Part shown: in pieces, positions 36,881-50,671 of the stretch
Layout of the letters: every line of letters starts with the position of its first letter
How positions within the stretch are numbered: the stretch's first letter is position 1
Notes under the pieces: generated by a model
The model's input: the letters and a program-made list of their open reading frames with translations, nothing else
Databases searched by the model: none
What the model was told of the DNA's origin: nothing
Translations under genes and position numbers: made by a program
Assembly: GCA_000231825.2 (NCBI GenBank)
Contig: AFXF02001633.1
Location: 124,001-188,000 of the forward strand
Direction: 5' to 3'
Length of the DNA stretch: 64,000 nucleotides
Origin: Tetrahymena elliotti 4EA
Taxonomy: Eukaryota > Ciliophora > Oligohymenophorea > Hymenostomatida > Tetrahymenidae

Positions 36881-37542
36881 ATGAAATAAATCAAATTACA
36901 AAAAAAATTAGGTTACAGTCAAAAATTAGATAGATAGTTTGGTTGTGATGTTTTGCTTATAGAAAAAACTAAATTAGTACGATCAATTAAATTTTGGTTT
37001 AAAAATCAAATCAGGTTTCTTTGTACATTAAATAATCTTTTTCTCGATTTTACAGTTAAGACAGTAAATCTTTGATTAAAAAGACCGTTCTTACTCAATC
37101 CAAAATCCCAAAACCATACTAACTTATAAATTTAAAAAAACAAGAAGATCTGATAAAATTCTTCAACTTTTTTAAATAAAAAAATAGATATTTTAAATAT
37201 ACACCTGAATAAAAGTAAATGAATGTCTTCATATTTATTTGGTTTCTTTAATTGTTATTCTTAATGATTCTTTTCAGGGATCTCTTTTTTAATTTTTAAT
37301 TAAACTCGCAACCATCTTAACAAAGTAATGAACTAAATATTTTAAACTTGTAGATTTATTTATAAGGTTTTTAAGTAAAGAAAGGTAGGTTTAGAGAAGA
37401 GAAAAAACTTGTATTATAGTTTTGTCAGTTAAAGCTATATATTTTTGTTGAAATTAAAAAGTTGAAAAGAGCGTATGTATTTCTATATGTTTTCGGCATT
37501 GGATTTGCAGATTGTTTCAAATAAAAAATTTATTAAGCCTGA
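36881..37542 (+). CDS. Uncharacterised two-exon ORF
   Basis: Exons 36881-37014 and 37056-37542 join in phase to give 206 residues ending at a TGA. The 41-bp intron is GT-AG with a pyrimidine-rich end (TTTTACAG). The N-terminal half is basic. A hydrophobic helix (VFIFIWFLQLLFLMILF) follows at about residue 105, then a basic stretch and a second hydrophobic patch (AYVFLYVFGIGFA). I do not recognise it. It lies 132 bp before the second giant membrane gene and could be a remnant from its duplication history or a young gene. Chance open frames of this size exist in such DNA, so confidence is modest. Confidence 0.35.
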
Positions 37543-37674
37543 ATTTAATAATTTAAATCAATTTGAAAGATTAGGTGTAAATAGTATAACTCGCATAAAA
37601 TACAAGAAATTAGTAAAAAAAAGAATCTAAAAATATTAAAGTAAAAATTTCCAAGCAAAATAATTTGATAAAAA

Positions 37675-40600
37675 ATGGCGACTAAAAGCTAATTCGTATC
37701 AGGAATGTATTACCTTACTCAAAAGTTTTACACTTTTAATCTCCATCAGCTCACAAGAAGTTTTGAAAGAGGTCCTCTCCTAAGCATATTTTTTGTACTA
37801 ATAAAAGTACTTTTAATTCTGCTTTTGGGGATTTATAACTAGGATTATGAAAAAATTTCAGAGGTTGACTATAACTTAACAATCCTAAATAAGAGTAATT
37901 ACATTAGTACAATCTAATAACAAGAGTATTAAACTAGTGTTTAGATAGCCATACTATTTCTGAACTTAATTGTGGTTGTGTATCTTATTGGCTCTTATGT
38001 GAATTTTATGGTGTATGGTTATTTTAAATATCTGAAAAATGAGTCATTAATTCTAAATTAGTAAGAAAAATTAGAAATAAATGAAGATGATTTCCTGATA
38101 GGGATATGTAAAAAAATGTAGAAAAAAATTTATCAGATTTTGAGCTTGTATTTATCATTATATCAGTTTATTTTATAGGCTCCTATCTTTTATTTCTGCT
38201 TTATCTAAATAGAGTTTTCTTTATCAGTTGTCAATTTATTTCTGTCAATTGTAATAGGTTGGGGATTATTTTAATTTATTGTTCTCTTTTAAGAGAAATT
38301 TTTTTAAATCCTATTTAAATTAAATTTGTTTTAAATAAATAATTAGGGTTTGTTATTGTGGACACAGATTACAATTACTCTATTTTTACTAAAGATTAAT
38401 TAGCTAGACCTTTTAACCCATACAATTTTCTTATGTATGCTAGTGAGTTACTTTTAATAGGCTTGATAGTGGCATCGAATGATTTAAATAGCTTGCTGAT
38501 TGGCATATATTTTAATTTATAAGGCTGGTTCTCAAATACAATAATACCTTACTATTCATTTTAGACTCGTGTTTGGAACATTTTTGCATATTTTTACTTT
38601 GGTTCTTTCTCATTAATAATTTTTTTTTCAGATTTATCAACTAGTTAAAACAGTATGGTTTCTCTTTATATGATATTATTTATTCCTATATTTTATAAGA
38701 TATCTTTACAATATTGTTAAAACTCATAATAATTGGCATTTAATCATCTATAAGATATCTTCCATGCTAAAAAAACTGTGAGCTTAAAAGAAGTTGATAG
38801 AGTAATAAGATTAGATTTATATGGACTATCTGATAGCATAAAATAAAATAGTAAAAAAGAGATTACTGTCCTAAGCTTATTATCTTATAAATAGTAAGAA
38901 ATATAAAAAGAAGATATTAATAAATTTAAAACCTTAACTAATACTCAATGCTAAGTGAAGATGATCAGCAAAGAGTTGGAAAATTAAGAAGATAATTAAG
39001 ACATGGAAGAAAATCTTAAATTTTTTTTAAAAGAAATTATCCGCAAACTATCAGCTCAAAAGAAGGAAGAATCATATAAAATAATTTATCTAGTGTATCT
39101 CCTTGAGATTTTAAATTCCAAAAAAGGTTATTGGTTTGAGTACTCAAATTACTGTAAAAAAAAGTTTGCCTTAAAGCAAGAGCAAATAATTGCCAGTATA
39201 CATCAAATATTTTTGAAGGAGAAAATTATTTCTTAAAAGTCATTTGGATTTAAAAATATTTTTGATTATTCTTACTATAGTGTATTATAGTTTGAGTAAA
39301 GAATTTCAAAAGCGTAAGACTTAATAAGCTTAGCAATAAAGCATAAAGTAGAACTATTAAGCTTGATGAAAAGAAAATAAATTGATTCATCTAATTTACT
39401 AAATAAAGTAGCAGCTTTGAGCGGTATGTAAGTAAAATTAAAAAATGAATTGAATATTTTGTCCAGTATTAACAACAACAGCTCTGACTTAATTACGCTT
39501 TAAGCATGCTATTTAGAAAATCTCTGTTTTTGTGAAAAAGACCTAAAAATAGGATTTAATTCTTCTTCACTACTTAATAACAATTTCTCTGAATTTAGTT
39601 TTTAGCAAATTCGTTCACAAATTTTAAAGAATCATTAAAAAAAAGCAAAATATGGAAATGATCTTGAACTCAATGATTTACACAATTTTGATGAATCAAT
39701 GATTTATGATCCGAATTCATGTGTTGTATTTACTTCTATTGAAGATGGGGTAGATTTAATTTTTAAGAAAGTTTCTAATAAATTTTTGGACATTTTTTCC
39801 TTAAACCTTTCTGATATTATTGGAAAAAAGGTAGATATTATTATGCCTACTACCTTTCCTATAGCTTCTAAGCACAAGCAATACATAGCTAACTTTTTAA
39901 AAAAATCATCTAATGATAAAGCTCAAGCATTTGGTAAAATTATTTTTGGTTAATCCTCTAAAGGATACCTCATCCCTCTTGCTCTTGACTTTCGTTTAAA
40001 TTATTGTTACTAACTTCAGGAAATTGGAATATGTGGATAGCTTAAATGCTTATAAGACTAAAGTGATTATCTATTATTTAATGCCACTTCTTTGAACTAT
40101 TTAGGAATGACTAAGAACTTATCTTTAAATATTTTTTCGAAACAACAATTTAACAAAAAAACTGATTTAGGATCTTTTTTTCCTTTTCTCTATAAAATAA
40201 AAAGAGAAGAAAACGTCTAAAAATAAAGTACAGCTAATGGTACAGAATGGGAAATTAATACATATAATCTTCAAGAAACACTTTCATCAGTTAACGATAA
40301 CTTGTTCCAGACAAATAAAAATTAAAGCAGAGATGAAATATTTATAGAAAAAATGAAAACAGGTTTAGAATTTATGCTTATTTTGCATAATAAAAAGGAT
40401 ATTTAAAATCAAATTTAGTCAAATATCTTAAAGTTAATTTAAGATAAAGATTATTACTTCTATTTGATGGAAGTTAAAGTTTAATCTCCTTCGTACTCAG
40501 AGCTTTAGAATCTGTCTTATATAAAAATTTCTAGGAGTAGGCTCTTGAATCCAAATCAAAACGGACCTTTAATAATGTCACACTTAAAAGAGAATTAAGA

Positions 40601-43600
40601 TTTATACTCTATTGTTTATTCAAAATCTTTTGTTGATACTTTGTATGCTGAGGTTTAATTCAAGTATAAAAAGCACAACTCTATTTTAGAGTTAAAAAGT
40701 GACATATATTCATTTACAGACATGCCATACTCAAATAGTTAATAGCAGAACCCTTAAGCTCTTTTTATCTAATCTAAAATATTAAGTGATAGAAATGTTG
40801 ATTGTGATGAAGACATTAGCAAGCTTAGTCCTAACTTAACGAGCATTGATAGAACTAAAGTTAATCAAGAAATAAACAGATATGGAATTTAAAACAATTA
40901 AACTAATATATAAAAAATTGAATAAATTATTGAGGAAGATTAGAGCCTTTCAACAAATAGTATCTCTGAAGTCTCTTAAGTAGAAAATTAAAAAGATTAG
41001 GGCGAGAAAGCTAAAAAATAAAGAACTAAAAAGGATAAGAAAAATGATTAAAAAAATAAGATAGCTCAGTTATTGTCACCAAGTAGCAGTTAAACTACCA
41101 TGAATAAGGAATTTCCGCAATAATTAAATTTGAATGATTACTTATTAAGTAATAATTATAGAGAAGTTACATTATTTAGTGAAAATAATAGAGAATCCTA
41201 AATATTTAGTGAGAGTAAATTAGAACAGCATATACTGAGTAACAATAATAAAAATATTTAAAGTGTTGTATAGGATAAATTACTTTTAACAAATGAGGAT
41301 GAGCTTAAATAAAATGTAGATAAAGAAACAACTATAAGAGTAAGATAAAGCCTTTCTCATAATTCTCTATTTCTTTCTCCTGTTTCACCTAATCAAAGTT
41401 AACAAGAATTGCTGAAGAATAAGTAGAGTCTTTAATTCACTTAATCACAAATCTATGATAAGAGAAAAGAAAGTTTTTACACTAATGGATAAAATAGTCA
41501 GACTGGGATTAATTTTGGGGCTATGGATAACTCATGCTCAACAGCACTCTAGTAAAAATTTTATTAGGATAGAGAATAAATTTCTTTTAATTAACCTTAA
41601 GCATTTGAGTCTAAAGATTAAATCAGAGCCAAGAGTTTAATGAAAAGTAAATAGTAAAAAAGAGATAAGCATATTCATAATGCTGATTAGATGGATAATC
41701 AATCATCTACAAAGTCAAGAGAATCATCTTCTTCTGTAAAACGTATTCTGATAAGCTTGATCAAAGCTGAATCTTAAATAACAGCAATTAAAATAATAAA
41801 TGTAATTGGTCTATTAGCATTTTGTGTTTTAGCATCTGTGACCATTTAACAGTATGCGTCTTTTATCCAAAGTATTTAAGTATCATCTGATAACCTGACA
41901 GTGTAAGATTGGCCAACAGAAGTAGTTGTTGTATTATATAATACAAATAAAGTTTTTAATTTTATTAAACTAGAAAGGTAGAATGATGTAGTGTTTCCTT
42001 CACAGCAAGCATAAAGTGATTTCGATGCCTTATATGTAAATAAGTTATTAAATAGTTTCTCTACATACAGTAATTTAATGGAATATATGGAAACTGCAAA
42101 AGCTGGTTATATGCTATTTGATAAAGTTTCAAAATATGAAACTTCCTTTCAATTAAGTCTGATATATGTTATTGGAGATAAAAGAAACATTTCTTCTATA
42201 AGAGGTCCTTATGTTAATGAAGTTAGAAATTCCTCTCTTCTTTACACTTTAGTAATTGTTAATTAATATATGAATCGTGTATCTAAAAATCCTGGAGCAA
42301 AACTTTAGGAATATAATTTACTTACCAATTATGATTATATACTTAATGGAATTTAGGATTTATAAAGCTACTTTGCTAATTATCAGTTAGATCAAAATTC
42401 TTACATAGAAACCTAATTAATTATCTTAATTGCCTTAATTATGTTTATTTCAGCTATATGCTTATGTTTAATATTACCTTTGTATGGCTATATCCAGACG
42501 AAGAAAGATCTTATCATCAATCTATTTTGTACATTTTCAACTAGTTCTCTATAATTGATGATTTTCAAAATTAGATCCAGCTATTATCAAAATAAAGCTA
42601 TGATTTCTCATATAAAGCATATTCCATAAGAAATTTCTCTTCTGAATAGTTAAGGATAATCTGACTAATCTTAGTAGAAAAAACAAACATTAAGTTCCAT
42701 TACTAAATTGCCCAAATATAATTTTAAGTTATTTATAGTTTTGATAATAGCATACCTCTTATTATCTATCTATCCAATCACCAATAATTTCATCATTTAA
42801 AATTTCTTGAAGTAAATACAAGATAATGTTCAAATGCTTTGTAAAATTTTTATTCATTAAACAAAAATTTTTTTAATTGATTTTAATATAATTTTTAATT
42901 AAATGAAGAGTCAATAAATAATATCAGACAGTATTTGACAAAAACAGCAGCTATGACATTTTCTTGCTTAAATATGAGAATCTATCCTAGCATATAAGTC
43001 ATGACAATAGATCAGTATTAAGGATAATTAACCTAAATTGTATCCTAAATGAATGAAATTTTAGATTAAATAACCGATATTTCTAACTAATCATTAGATT
43101 CTGGCAGGTAAAAAATTATTTTATTTCTAGTAAATCATGTTTTTTTTAAATTAAAAGATTTAATTAGTAAGATTTTGACAATATCTTCTTCCCTATATTT
43201 GAAAATAATATTTGCGACATCATTCAAAACTATCCCTAATATAATTTAAATTCTACTGCCTTTTAGCCTAGTATTTGTAAGACTATAAATAATGGAATAT
43301 TTTAAAAAGGCCTAAAAATAGCTTATAAACAATTTACAGAAAACATAAAAGACCTATACAGCATTATATAAGTGACTGATTAAAATTAATTAAATTAGTT
43401 AAAAATAGGTTTATTCTAAGAATTTGATATGGCAGATTATGGTAACTATCTGGATTATCTCGAATAAGTGCTTAATATATTAAAATCTTTCTTAATAGAT
43501 AATTGCAACTAATATTATGACTATCTATTGTATACCTAACTAATTCTAATTATTTACTAAATTCTTCTCATGGCAATTATATTTGGAATAGGTTGGTACA

Positions 43601-43725
43601 GTTTCAGTAAATATTTACAATCTTCACTTACTATAACAAAATAATACCTACAAGTAATTAACATATATTACTTACTTGATAACAATTATATACTAACCTT
43701 TGTCAAAAATAATCATAAATTATGA
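37675..43725 (+). CDS. Giant PAS membrane protein, Tiny-macrocysts-B type, copy 2
   Basis: Four exons (37675-38257, 38347-42840, 42909-43107, 43158-43725) give 1947 residues. The order matches copy 1: N-terminal membrane block (LLSIFFVLIKVLLILLLG, IAILFLNLIVVVYLIG and others), a VDTDYNYSIFTKDQLARPF loop, helical region, PAS-like core (SCVVFTSIEDGVDLIFKK, DIIGKKVDIIMPT), long Q/N/S linker, and C-terminal helices ending IIYQILLMAIIFGIGWY. Both proteins close with a YLQ(I/V)I(D/N)I...LTFVKNN-type tail. Introns 1, 3 and 4 of copy 1 have counterparts in copy 2; copy 2 lacks the second one. Sequence divergence is large, so the duplication is old. PAS function (redox, ligand or light sensing) is not decided by anything visible. 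Confidence 0.82.
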
Positions 43726-45315
43726 CATTCAGTAAATAGTAAAAAAAATTATCAAAAATTATCTATCAATGTAATAATCTTAATTTTATTTTTAACTTTA
43801 TTTTGTTTAATGTAATCATTCATACTTTAATTATCAATTCTAGAAAAATTACCTTATTTATTATTTTTAATCTCCCATAGTATTCAAACAAATTTAAAAA
43901 AAAATTTAGCCTTCATTTTTTTTTTAAACTCTAAATAATATTTTTAAAAATTTTTATTTTAATCAGTCATAATCATACACAGACACACAAAATAATTATT
44001 GATTAAAAAAGAATCATTTATTTAATGAAATAAGACATGCTTTATTAAAATAGGAATTAAAATAATACCTTATTTTCATGAATATAGAAGCTCGAAATAT
44101 TTATTTTATTTAAGTCAAGGTCTAAGGTTAGAGGTTTTGATTATTTTATACTGCTAGCAGGAAAAAAAATTATTTTTGAGATAAAAGGTTTTATGATTTA
44201 TATTAAGGTAGAATTAAAAAAAAATCTTCAACATCATAAAGATTAGCTAGTATATTCACTAACCACATAAAAAAATAAATTACAAATAAATGTCCATTTT
44301 ATTTCCTAAAATAATCATCAAATTTTGATTTATATCTTGAAAAACAAATATCCCAATTTCATTTTTTTATTATTTGATAAGAACTTCCTATTGTGAGTCT
44401 TTCTTTTTAGTTCTATTTAACAGTTGATTGAAGAGATTTTATTGGTCCTCAATAGATATTTTTGAATATTTTCTTATAAAAAATTATGAATATCCATTTT
44501 TCTTAATTAATTTGGACTTATTATTTATTTATCCTTTAATTTTTCATAAATGATACTCATTATTTCTTTCAATTTATAATTAGCCCATATTTTGTAAATT
44601 TTAAATATACCAGTAAATTTGATAATTATTTTTACAGTAATATTTTCTATTATTTATTATTATTAAATAAAAACTTTTATAACTCAAAAAATAATAGGTA
44701 ATTTAGAGTTAAAAAGTATTAAAGTAGTAGAACAAAAATAAATTTTCATTTAATGATTAAAGTAATTTTATAGATCAAAAGATTTTTTGTTTTATTAGAC
44801 TTTTGAAAAATAGATTTTAAATTTAGCTTTAGTTAATTAAATATTTGATTGTAGGATTTTTGGGAATAGCGTAATTAATTTTATAAAAATAGTTAATAAT
44901 TAAATATTTTAGTAATTTATAAATGATTACTAAGATTTAAGTATTTTATAAATACTTGATTCGAATTTACATTAATTAGAAAAAAAGATGTATTTCCAAG
45001 GATTTATAACATTTGATTGGATGACTATAAATTAATGGAATTTAATAAATAAATATTCTTATTAAAAATAATTAACAAAAATAACCAAAGCGAATTAACC
45101 TAACTAACAAACAGACAGAAAAACAAACAATCAAAAAAGCAAGCAAACAATCTAATAAAAAAATAAATTAATTAATAAATATTTGCGAGTTACCGAACTC
45201 CTCAAATCAATAATATTAATCATAATTAACAAGTAAAAATTATTAATAATATAGGTATTATTTGTAAGTTGTTAAGTTAAATATATTTCAAATCTACTTA
45301 TTATTCTTTTGATTG
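43726..45315. other. Intergenic stretch, nothing recognised
   Basis: About 1.6 kb of very AT-rich DNA between the second giant gene and the coiled-coil gene. No coding frame, tRNA, hairpin terminator or repeat of note was found. Confidence 0.45.
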
Positions 45316-47667
45316 ATGGATAGAGAGGTAAAATAACCATTTTATTTGCTATATTTTCTAAGTATTTCTCTATATAAAGCGCCCTAAATCAAATGCTTCC
45401 AATCAGTCAGATTCATTGAGATAAAAAAGAAATTCTTTTCATAACAATAGTAATGCAAATCATGATAAAAAATTAGACCAATTAGACTAAAAAAAAATAA
45501 AATTGCCAGAAATAAAAAGAGAGGGGTCTCTCACTCAAGGGTAAATTTAGTAATAGCAAGGATCAAAAGGTTCTTAGCCTTCTAATTTGAAGAATTCTAA
45601 TAGTTCAAATAATCAAAATAAATAAATTAATGATGAAAATTAGTTTAATGGAGCAGCTCTTTATGCTAGTTATAATACTACTGGAGCTGCACATAATGGT
45701 ATTTAAAAATCTAGATAAAGCTTAGACTTGTCTATGCAACCATATATCAATGCAAGCTAAATGTAATAAACAAATATAGCATAGGTTTAACTTAATTCAG
45801 ATGTCTAAGGATAGTAGCCAGTTGCAATAGGGTTATCATATGTTCTCAATAAAATAAAAAAAGATAGAAAAGTTACAGATGAAGAGGCTCTAATTATGGA
45901 AAATCGTATCAAACTCCTCAAAAAAGAAGAGTCAAAAACAAAGAAAAAGATTGAAGAAATGAATAAAAAATCTGAAGAAATATTTTCTATTAAAGCCAGA
46001 CATGAATAAACAAAATATATGGTAAATATTTTTACATAAAACCAAAATCAAATCTGTTGTTTGTTATGAATAATTGAAATAATTTATAATTTAATAATAA
46101 TTATTAAGATGCATTACTAACTAAAAATAAATAGAGATCAGTCCTATAGCAAGAAGAGGAAATGAGGTTACAATCAGCAAAAGAGTAGCATGAATAGTAA
46201 AGGATGAAATAAAAGGAAAAAAGATTTGATAAAATTAGTGAAATATTACTTAAAAATCATTAGCATTATGAATAGGTAAAATCTGAAAAAGAAGCTATAA
46301 AAGCAATATTACAAGAGTAGAAGAAGAAAGAAGAAATAGAGAATGTAATCTATGTTAAAAAAATAAAAAAGAAACTAAACTAGGCATCTAAAAAGATACA
46401 AGAGCAGAAATATTAGGATGTTGAAAAAATTATTGAAAGATACTAGTAAGAAATTCAATTAGAAGAATAGAGAAAGTTAGAAAATCAAATTAAAATATAA
46501 AAAATGGAGCAAGTTGAGCAAAATTTAATTAAAAAACTGTAAAAATCATAGGTCGTCTAACACTAAGCCTTGTTATAACTATAAGATGCCATTAAATTAA
46601 AACCTAGTGAATATGTAGCTAAGGTAACATCAAAAAGTATGGAAATGGGTGCAGGAAAGAACCGTTTAATAATAAAGAGAGGATAAAATACTGAATTAGA
46701 TGTAAATAGTTCTGAATAATTTAATCCATACAATTATTAAGTTAAAGCAAATTAAAATTCTGAATAGCACTCTTAATCTTTTTAAGCTAATTACACTGCT
46801 AATCATACTCCAAACAAAAAGAAAACTTAATTCAACAGTGTAAATAATACATACTGCTTAGATTCAAATGTTTAAGAATCAGATTTAATCAATAATGCTC
46901 ATTCTTCTAATCATAATAATTCATTTAATTTATCAAAGGAGTTAGCTAACTCACCTTAATGTGAATAAAAGTTTACTCTCAATAAAGAACAGACTGTTTA
47001 AAGTACAGAAGATAAAATACAAAAAAACATTGATACCTTACCTTCAAATATAGATTTAAAAAATTAAAATAAAGATGAAGACAAAGCAAAAAATGAAAGA
47101 CCCTCTTCTTCAAGAAATGATAAGAGAGAGCTCCTTAGTAGAAGTGCAAATGATATAATACTGCATAATGGTAATACTAGCGATATATAACAAGTCGAAT
47201 AGCAATTAAGTAGACATCAGTAGTTAGTTATTCCAAATAATAAAATTTATATAAATGAAAGCAAAAATAGAAGCCATTCCACTTTTAATGGTGAATTAAG
47301 ATAAAATGCATCTCCGAATAAAGTGAGGGGCTTGTCTTAATCTAACTATAAAAATTTTGAAACTGAAAACTACATTTAGCGTTTTGAAACTGAAAATTAA
47401 GGAAAAGATTATAGTAAAAAGAGAAAAAAATCAAAAAAGAAGAAGAGTAAAAAAAGTTAATCTATTTCAACATCATAAAAATATCTTTTAAATTACTCAT
47501 TAAATAACAATCAAGTGCAACAGTAAATGTATGCCTACCACACTCCCAATTTTAATTTGAATTCTGCATTCAATTTTCCTAATCCTTGTATAACTCATAA
47601 AAAAACAAGCTCAGTTACTCCTTTAAAGTAATAAATTATACTAACTAAACCTCCAATGATTTTTTGA
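45316..47667 (+). CDS. Q/N/K-rich coiled-coil protein
   Basis: Three exons (45316-45327, 45380-46021, 46135-47667) give 728 residues. The first exon encodes only MDRE; the splice makes MDRERPKSNASN, so an ORF search would miss the start. Residues to about 180 are disordered and rich in Q, N and S. A long coiled coil follows, roughly residues 190-400, with heptad-like EEEMRLQSAKEQHEQQRMKQ and IERYQQEIQLEEQRKLENQ. The C-terminal third is again low in complexity and has a basic KKRKKSKKKKSKK cluster (possible nuclear or microtubule-binding signal) and a duplicated FETEN motif. No enzyme domain. Such proteins are common at ciliate basal bodies and cortex, but nothing here proves it. Confidence 0.8.
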
Positions 47668-48176
47668 AACCTTTTATTATTAAATAAATAAATGTTTTAC
47701 CTAAAGACAAAATCTCTTGTTTTAATTAGAAATATATTGTTAAAATAATATTTGTAAAAATTAAATTTTATATTAACTGTTAAATTTGGAGTAATATTAT
47801 TAGATAAATATCTTAAAAATACATTTAAAAAAAATTAAAATCCATTCATATTTAGTAACGAAAAAGTCTATTATTAGTTTTTAAATTAAAAAAAATTTTT
47901 TTTCCTTTTTACCAAAAAACATTTTGCTCGAAATTATTTGGGGCTGGCTGGTTACTATCAATTAGAATTTATGAAAAATTTGATATTTGTTAAAAAAGTT
48001 CAAGATATTCAAGATTTCTCTATTGAAATTAAAGGACAAATTTTACAATTATTTTAGTTTATGATTTGAAGATAATATGTTAAATAGTAAACATTTGTAA
48101 TAGATAAATTTTTGAACACAAAAATAAAGAAATCAATTTATTTAATTCAATAAAAACTATAAATATAATTATTAAA
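47668..48176. other. Convergent intergenic region
   Basis: About 500 bp between the 3' ends of two convergent genes. AT-rich, with no recognised signal. Confidence 0.45.
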
Positions 48177-50671
48177 TCATAACACAGGGGTCACTAGGCC
48201 ACAACATAATGGACAGATGTTATTCCTAAATTAGAAAACAGAGAAAATTGAAATTTGTTGGTTGGTGGGATCTTTTTTGAGATATTTTTATAAATCAATC
48301 ATGTAATTTTTACAGTTTTTACACTTTAGCATTGGCTCTTCAGTAATATCTAAATTAGTTAATAAACAGGTAATAGATTCTTTTTCAACATCGGTTTAAT
48401 TTGACTATTGGCATATCTTTTATATTTGAATACTTATATCTACCTCTTTTGATAGCTTTTTCAATAGGTTTGAGTTATTGTAAAACTTTCTAAGAGAGTT
48501 AATGGCATTCTAATAATTTCTTTTGATTATCTCTTAGATTTATTATTAGATAAAGTCTTTGAATTACTGTTTTTACATAGATGTTAAGAAAAGCAAAAGT
48601 TTTTCATTGATAAATCTTAATTTTTCAGTAGATATATTTATGTTTTTTAAGAATTATTCCAATTTTTCAAGCTATGGGTCTTGTTAGAGTTTTTTTATTC
48701 CGTTTTATTAGTCATAAATGTATAAAGATATTTTCAAGATATCAACAAACTCATTTTAATTTCTCATAATGTAGAATAGGATGTCATCCCAATTAAATGG
48801 CATCATAGCAAAAACAGAATGAGTATTATCTTGTCCATTCTTTTAACAGAAAACACTTTTTTCTAAGTTTTTGATGCATTTACCAACAAATAAATAGGGA
48901 TCAGAAATGTTATCTGAGTCATTAATGATTAAAAAATTAGAAATCTACTAAGATGTGAATGAGTGTGCTCCACAAACTAAATAGAAACTTTAATTAACAG
49001 ATTAAATAATAGAATAAGGTAAAAACATGCTGCTTGAAAAGGTTTGAATTTCCTTTCCATCTTTCTTTTTATTTGTTTATTGTAAATTATTTTCTTCATC
49101 TTCCATATTCATTTCTTCTTCTTATTCTTAATCTTGTTCTTCTTCATACACTTCTTGTTCAATTTTAATAAAATTACTATCTTTTGACTGATAGTCCTTT
49201 TCTTTGATGGTTTGAATTTAGCTTTTTTCATTAAATATTTGATATTAAACACTAGCAATGCTTTCAAATATTCCCAGGATTTTACCTAAGTTGTTATTGA
49301 AACATTACATAGGCTATTAATATTATAAACTATAATCGTGAGAACTCATTGCATGAATTTCTTAATTATGAGCTAGATACAAAATAGGAGCTTTCCCAAT
49401 TTTAGAGTCTAAAACAAATATTCTATCAATAAATGAAAAATCAAGAACTTTAGTTTCTACCAAAATATATTTTTATTGGCTATCTTCAGGTTTAGCTTTA
49501 CTATCGTTAGAAGGATTGAGTGAAGTCCCGTTATTTAGCTAGTTTGGATTCTACTGGAGATGAATTACAGATATAGTTTTACCTGATAAAATAAATAACT
49601 TCAGGTGCATGTTGTTGTTTTCAATATAATTAATGAAGCATATTTATTTGGATTTAGATTAGTTTATTTGATATTTATCAATAAATCTATTTATATAAAA
49701 AATATGATTTAATATTTTAAATAGTTTTTTTAAATTTACTCCCTCTTTTTATTGTTTTCATATTTGTATAGATAAACAAATCCATCAGAAGTATGGATAG
49801 CAAGAAATTAATAAACATTAAAATTATTCAAGAATAGCTCACTCCATTCAAATATCATTATTTCGAGATTAGACTGGCTAGATCCTGTAATCATTTCATT
49901 TAAATTTTCAATCTAAAATTATTTTTTTTTAAATATGAGTTTTAAAATAACTCTTTATGTAATTTTATTTTTTTGTTTAATAGAAATATATTACAATTTA
50001 ATATGATTTTAAGGAATCAGAATTAGGTGAAAGGAGACCTATATTGTAAGCATCTCCATTACTTAGTAAAACAGTAATTATTGGATGATTATCTGGTAAT
50101 AATCCATACTTAGATATCCTGAAATCTTTTATCTTTAAAGCTAAAATATTATTGTTAATTGTAACTAATCTTTGTCTCAAGTAAGTATCTTTCATCATAT
50201 TTACTTTGTTTCCATTCAAGACAAATTTTGCAAAATCAATTTCAGAAGTATCTGATTTTGAATTATATATTTGAGTAACTTCATCAACATAATGATTTTC
50301 TAAATAAACAACTTTTTCGTCTTTCTCATCAGTTTTTGAAATCCTTTTTATATTTATGAAATGTTTACTAAAATGCTTTAAACCTATGTAAATAAATGGT
50401 TAATGAAAAGAAATAAGAGATATTTAAAAAGCAAAGAAGTAAATTTAATATTAAAATAATAAAATCACATTTTAGTACAATCAATAACATCTTGGAGAAT
50501 GCATTTGTTTAGTGCAATTTTTCTCAAAGAAATGATATATATTTTATCTTGAAGGCAAATATAAATCTAATTATTAGAATCAATCATCATATTATGCTAA
50601 AATAAGCACTATTCCTTGAATATATCAAACTCCTTTGACATATCATACAAAACTTCTGCTTCTACTTCCAT
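48177..50671 (-). CDS. Beta-propeller-like protein with C-terminal zinc-binding motif
   Basis: Four exons on the minus strand (50671-50469, 50367-49995, 49912-49740, 49686-48177) give 752 residues. The first 400 residues are strand-rich with repeated short patterns typical of WD-like blades (DSNNQIYICLQDKIYIISL, HPIITVLLSNGDAYNIGLL, LAIHTSDGFVYLYKY, LFILSGKTISVIHL). An acidic E/Q/D patch follows, then a second folded region, a helical stretch, and at the very end CKNC about 30 residues before CPLCC. A propeller plus a terminal zinc finger is the layout of TFIIIC90 (GTF3C4), and the length is similar. That assignment is inference from layout only; nucleoporin or other propeller proteins remain possible. 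No membrane segment or signal peptide. Confidence 0.7.

Noticed and set aside
38240..38350. Apparent frameshift in the second giant membrane gene
   Set aside because: An intron at 38258-38346, at the same place and phase as intron 1 of the paralogue, restores the frame. The suspected one at 43158 is explained by an acceptor at 43157.
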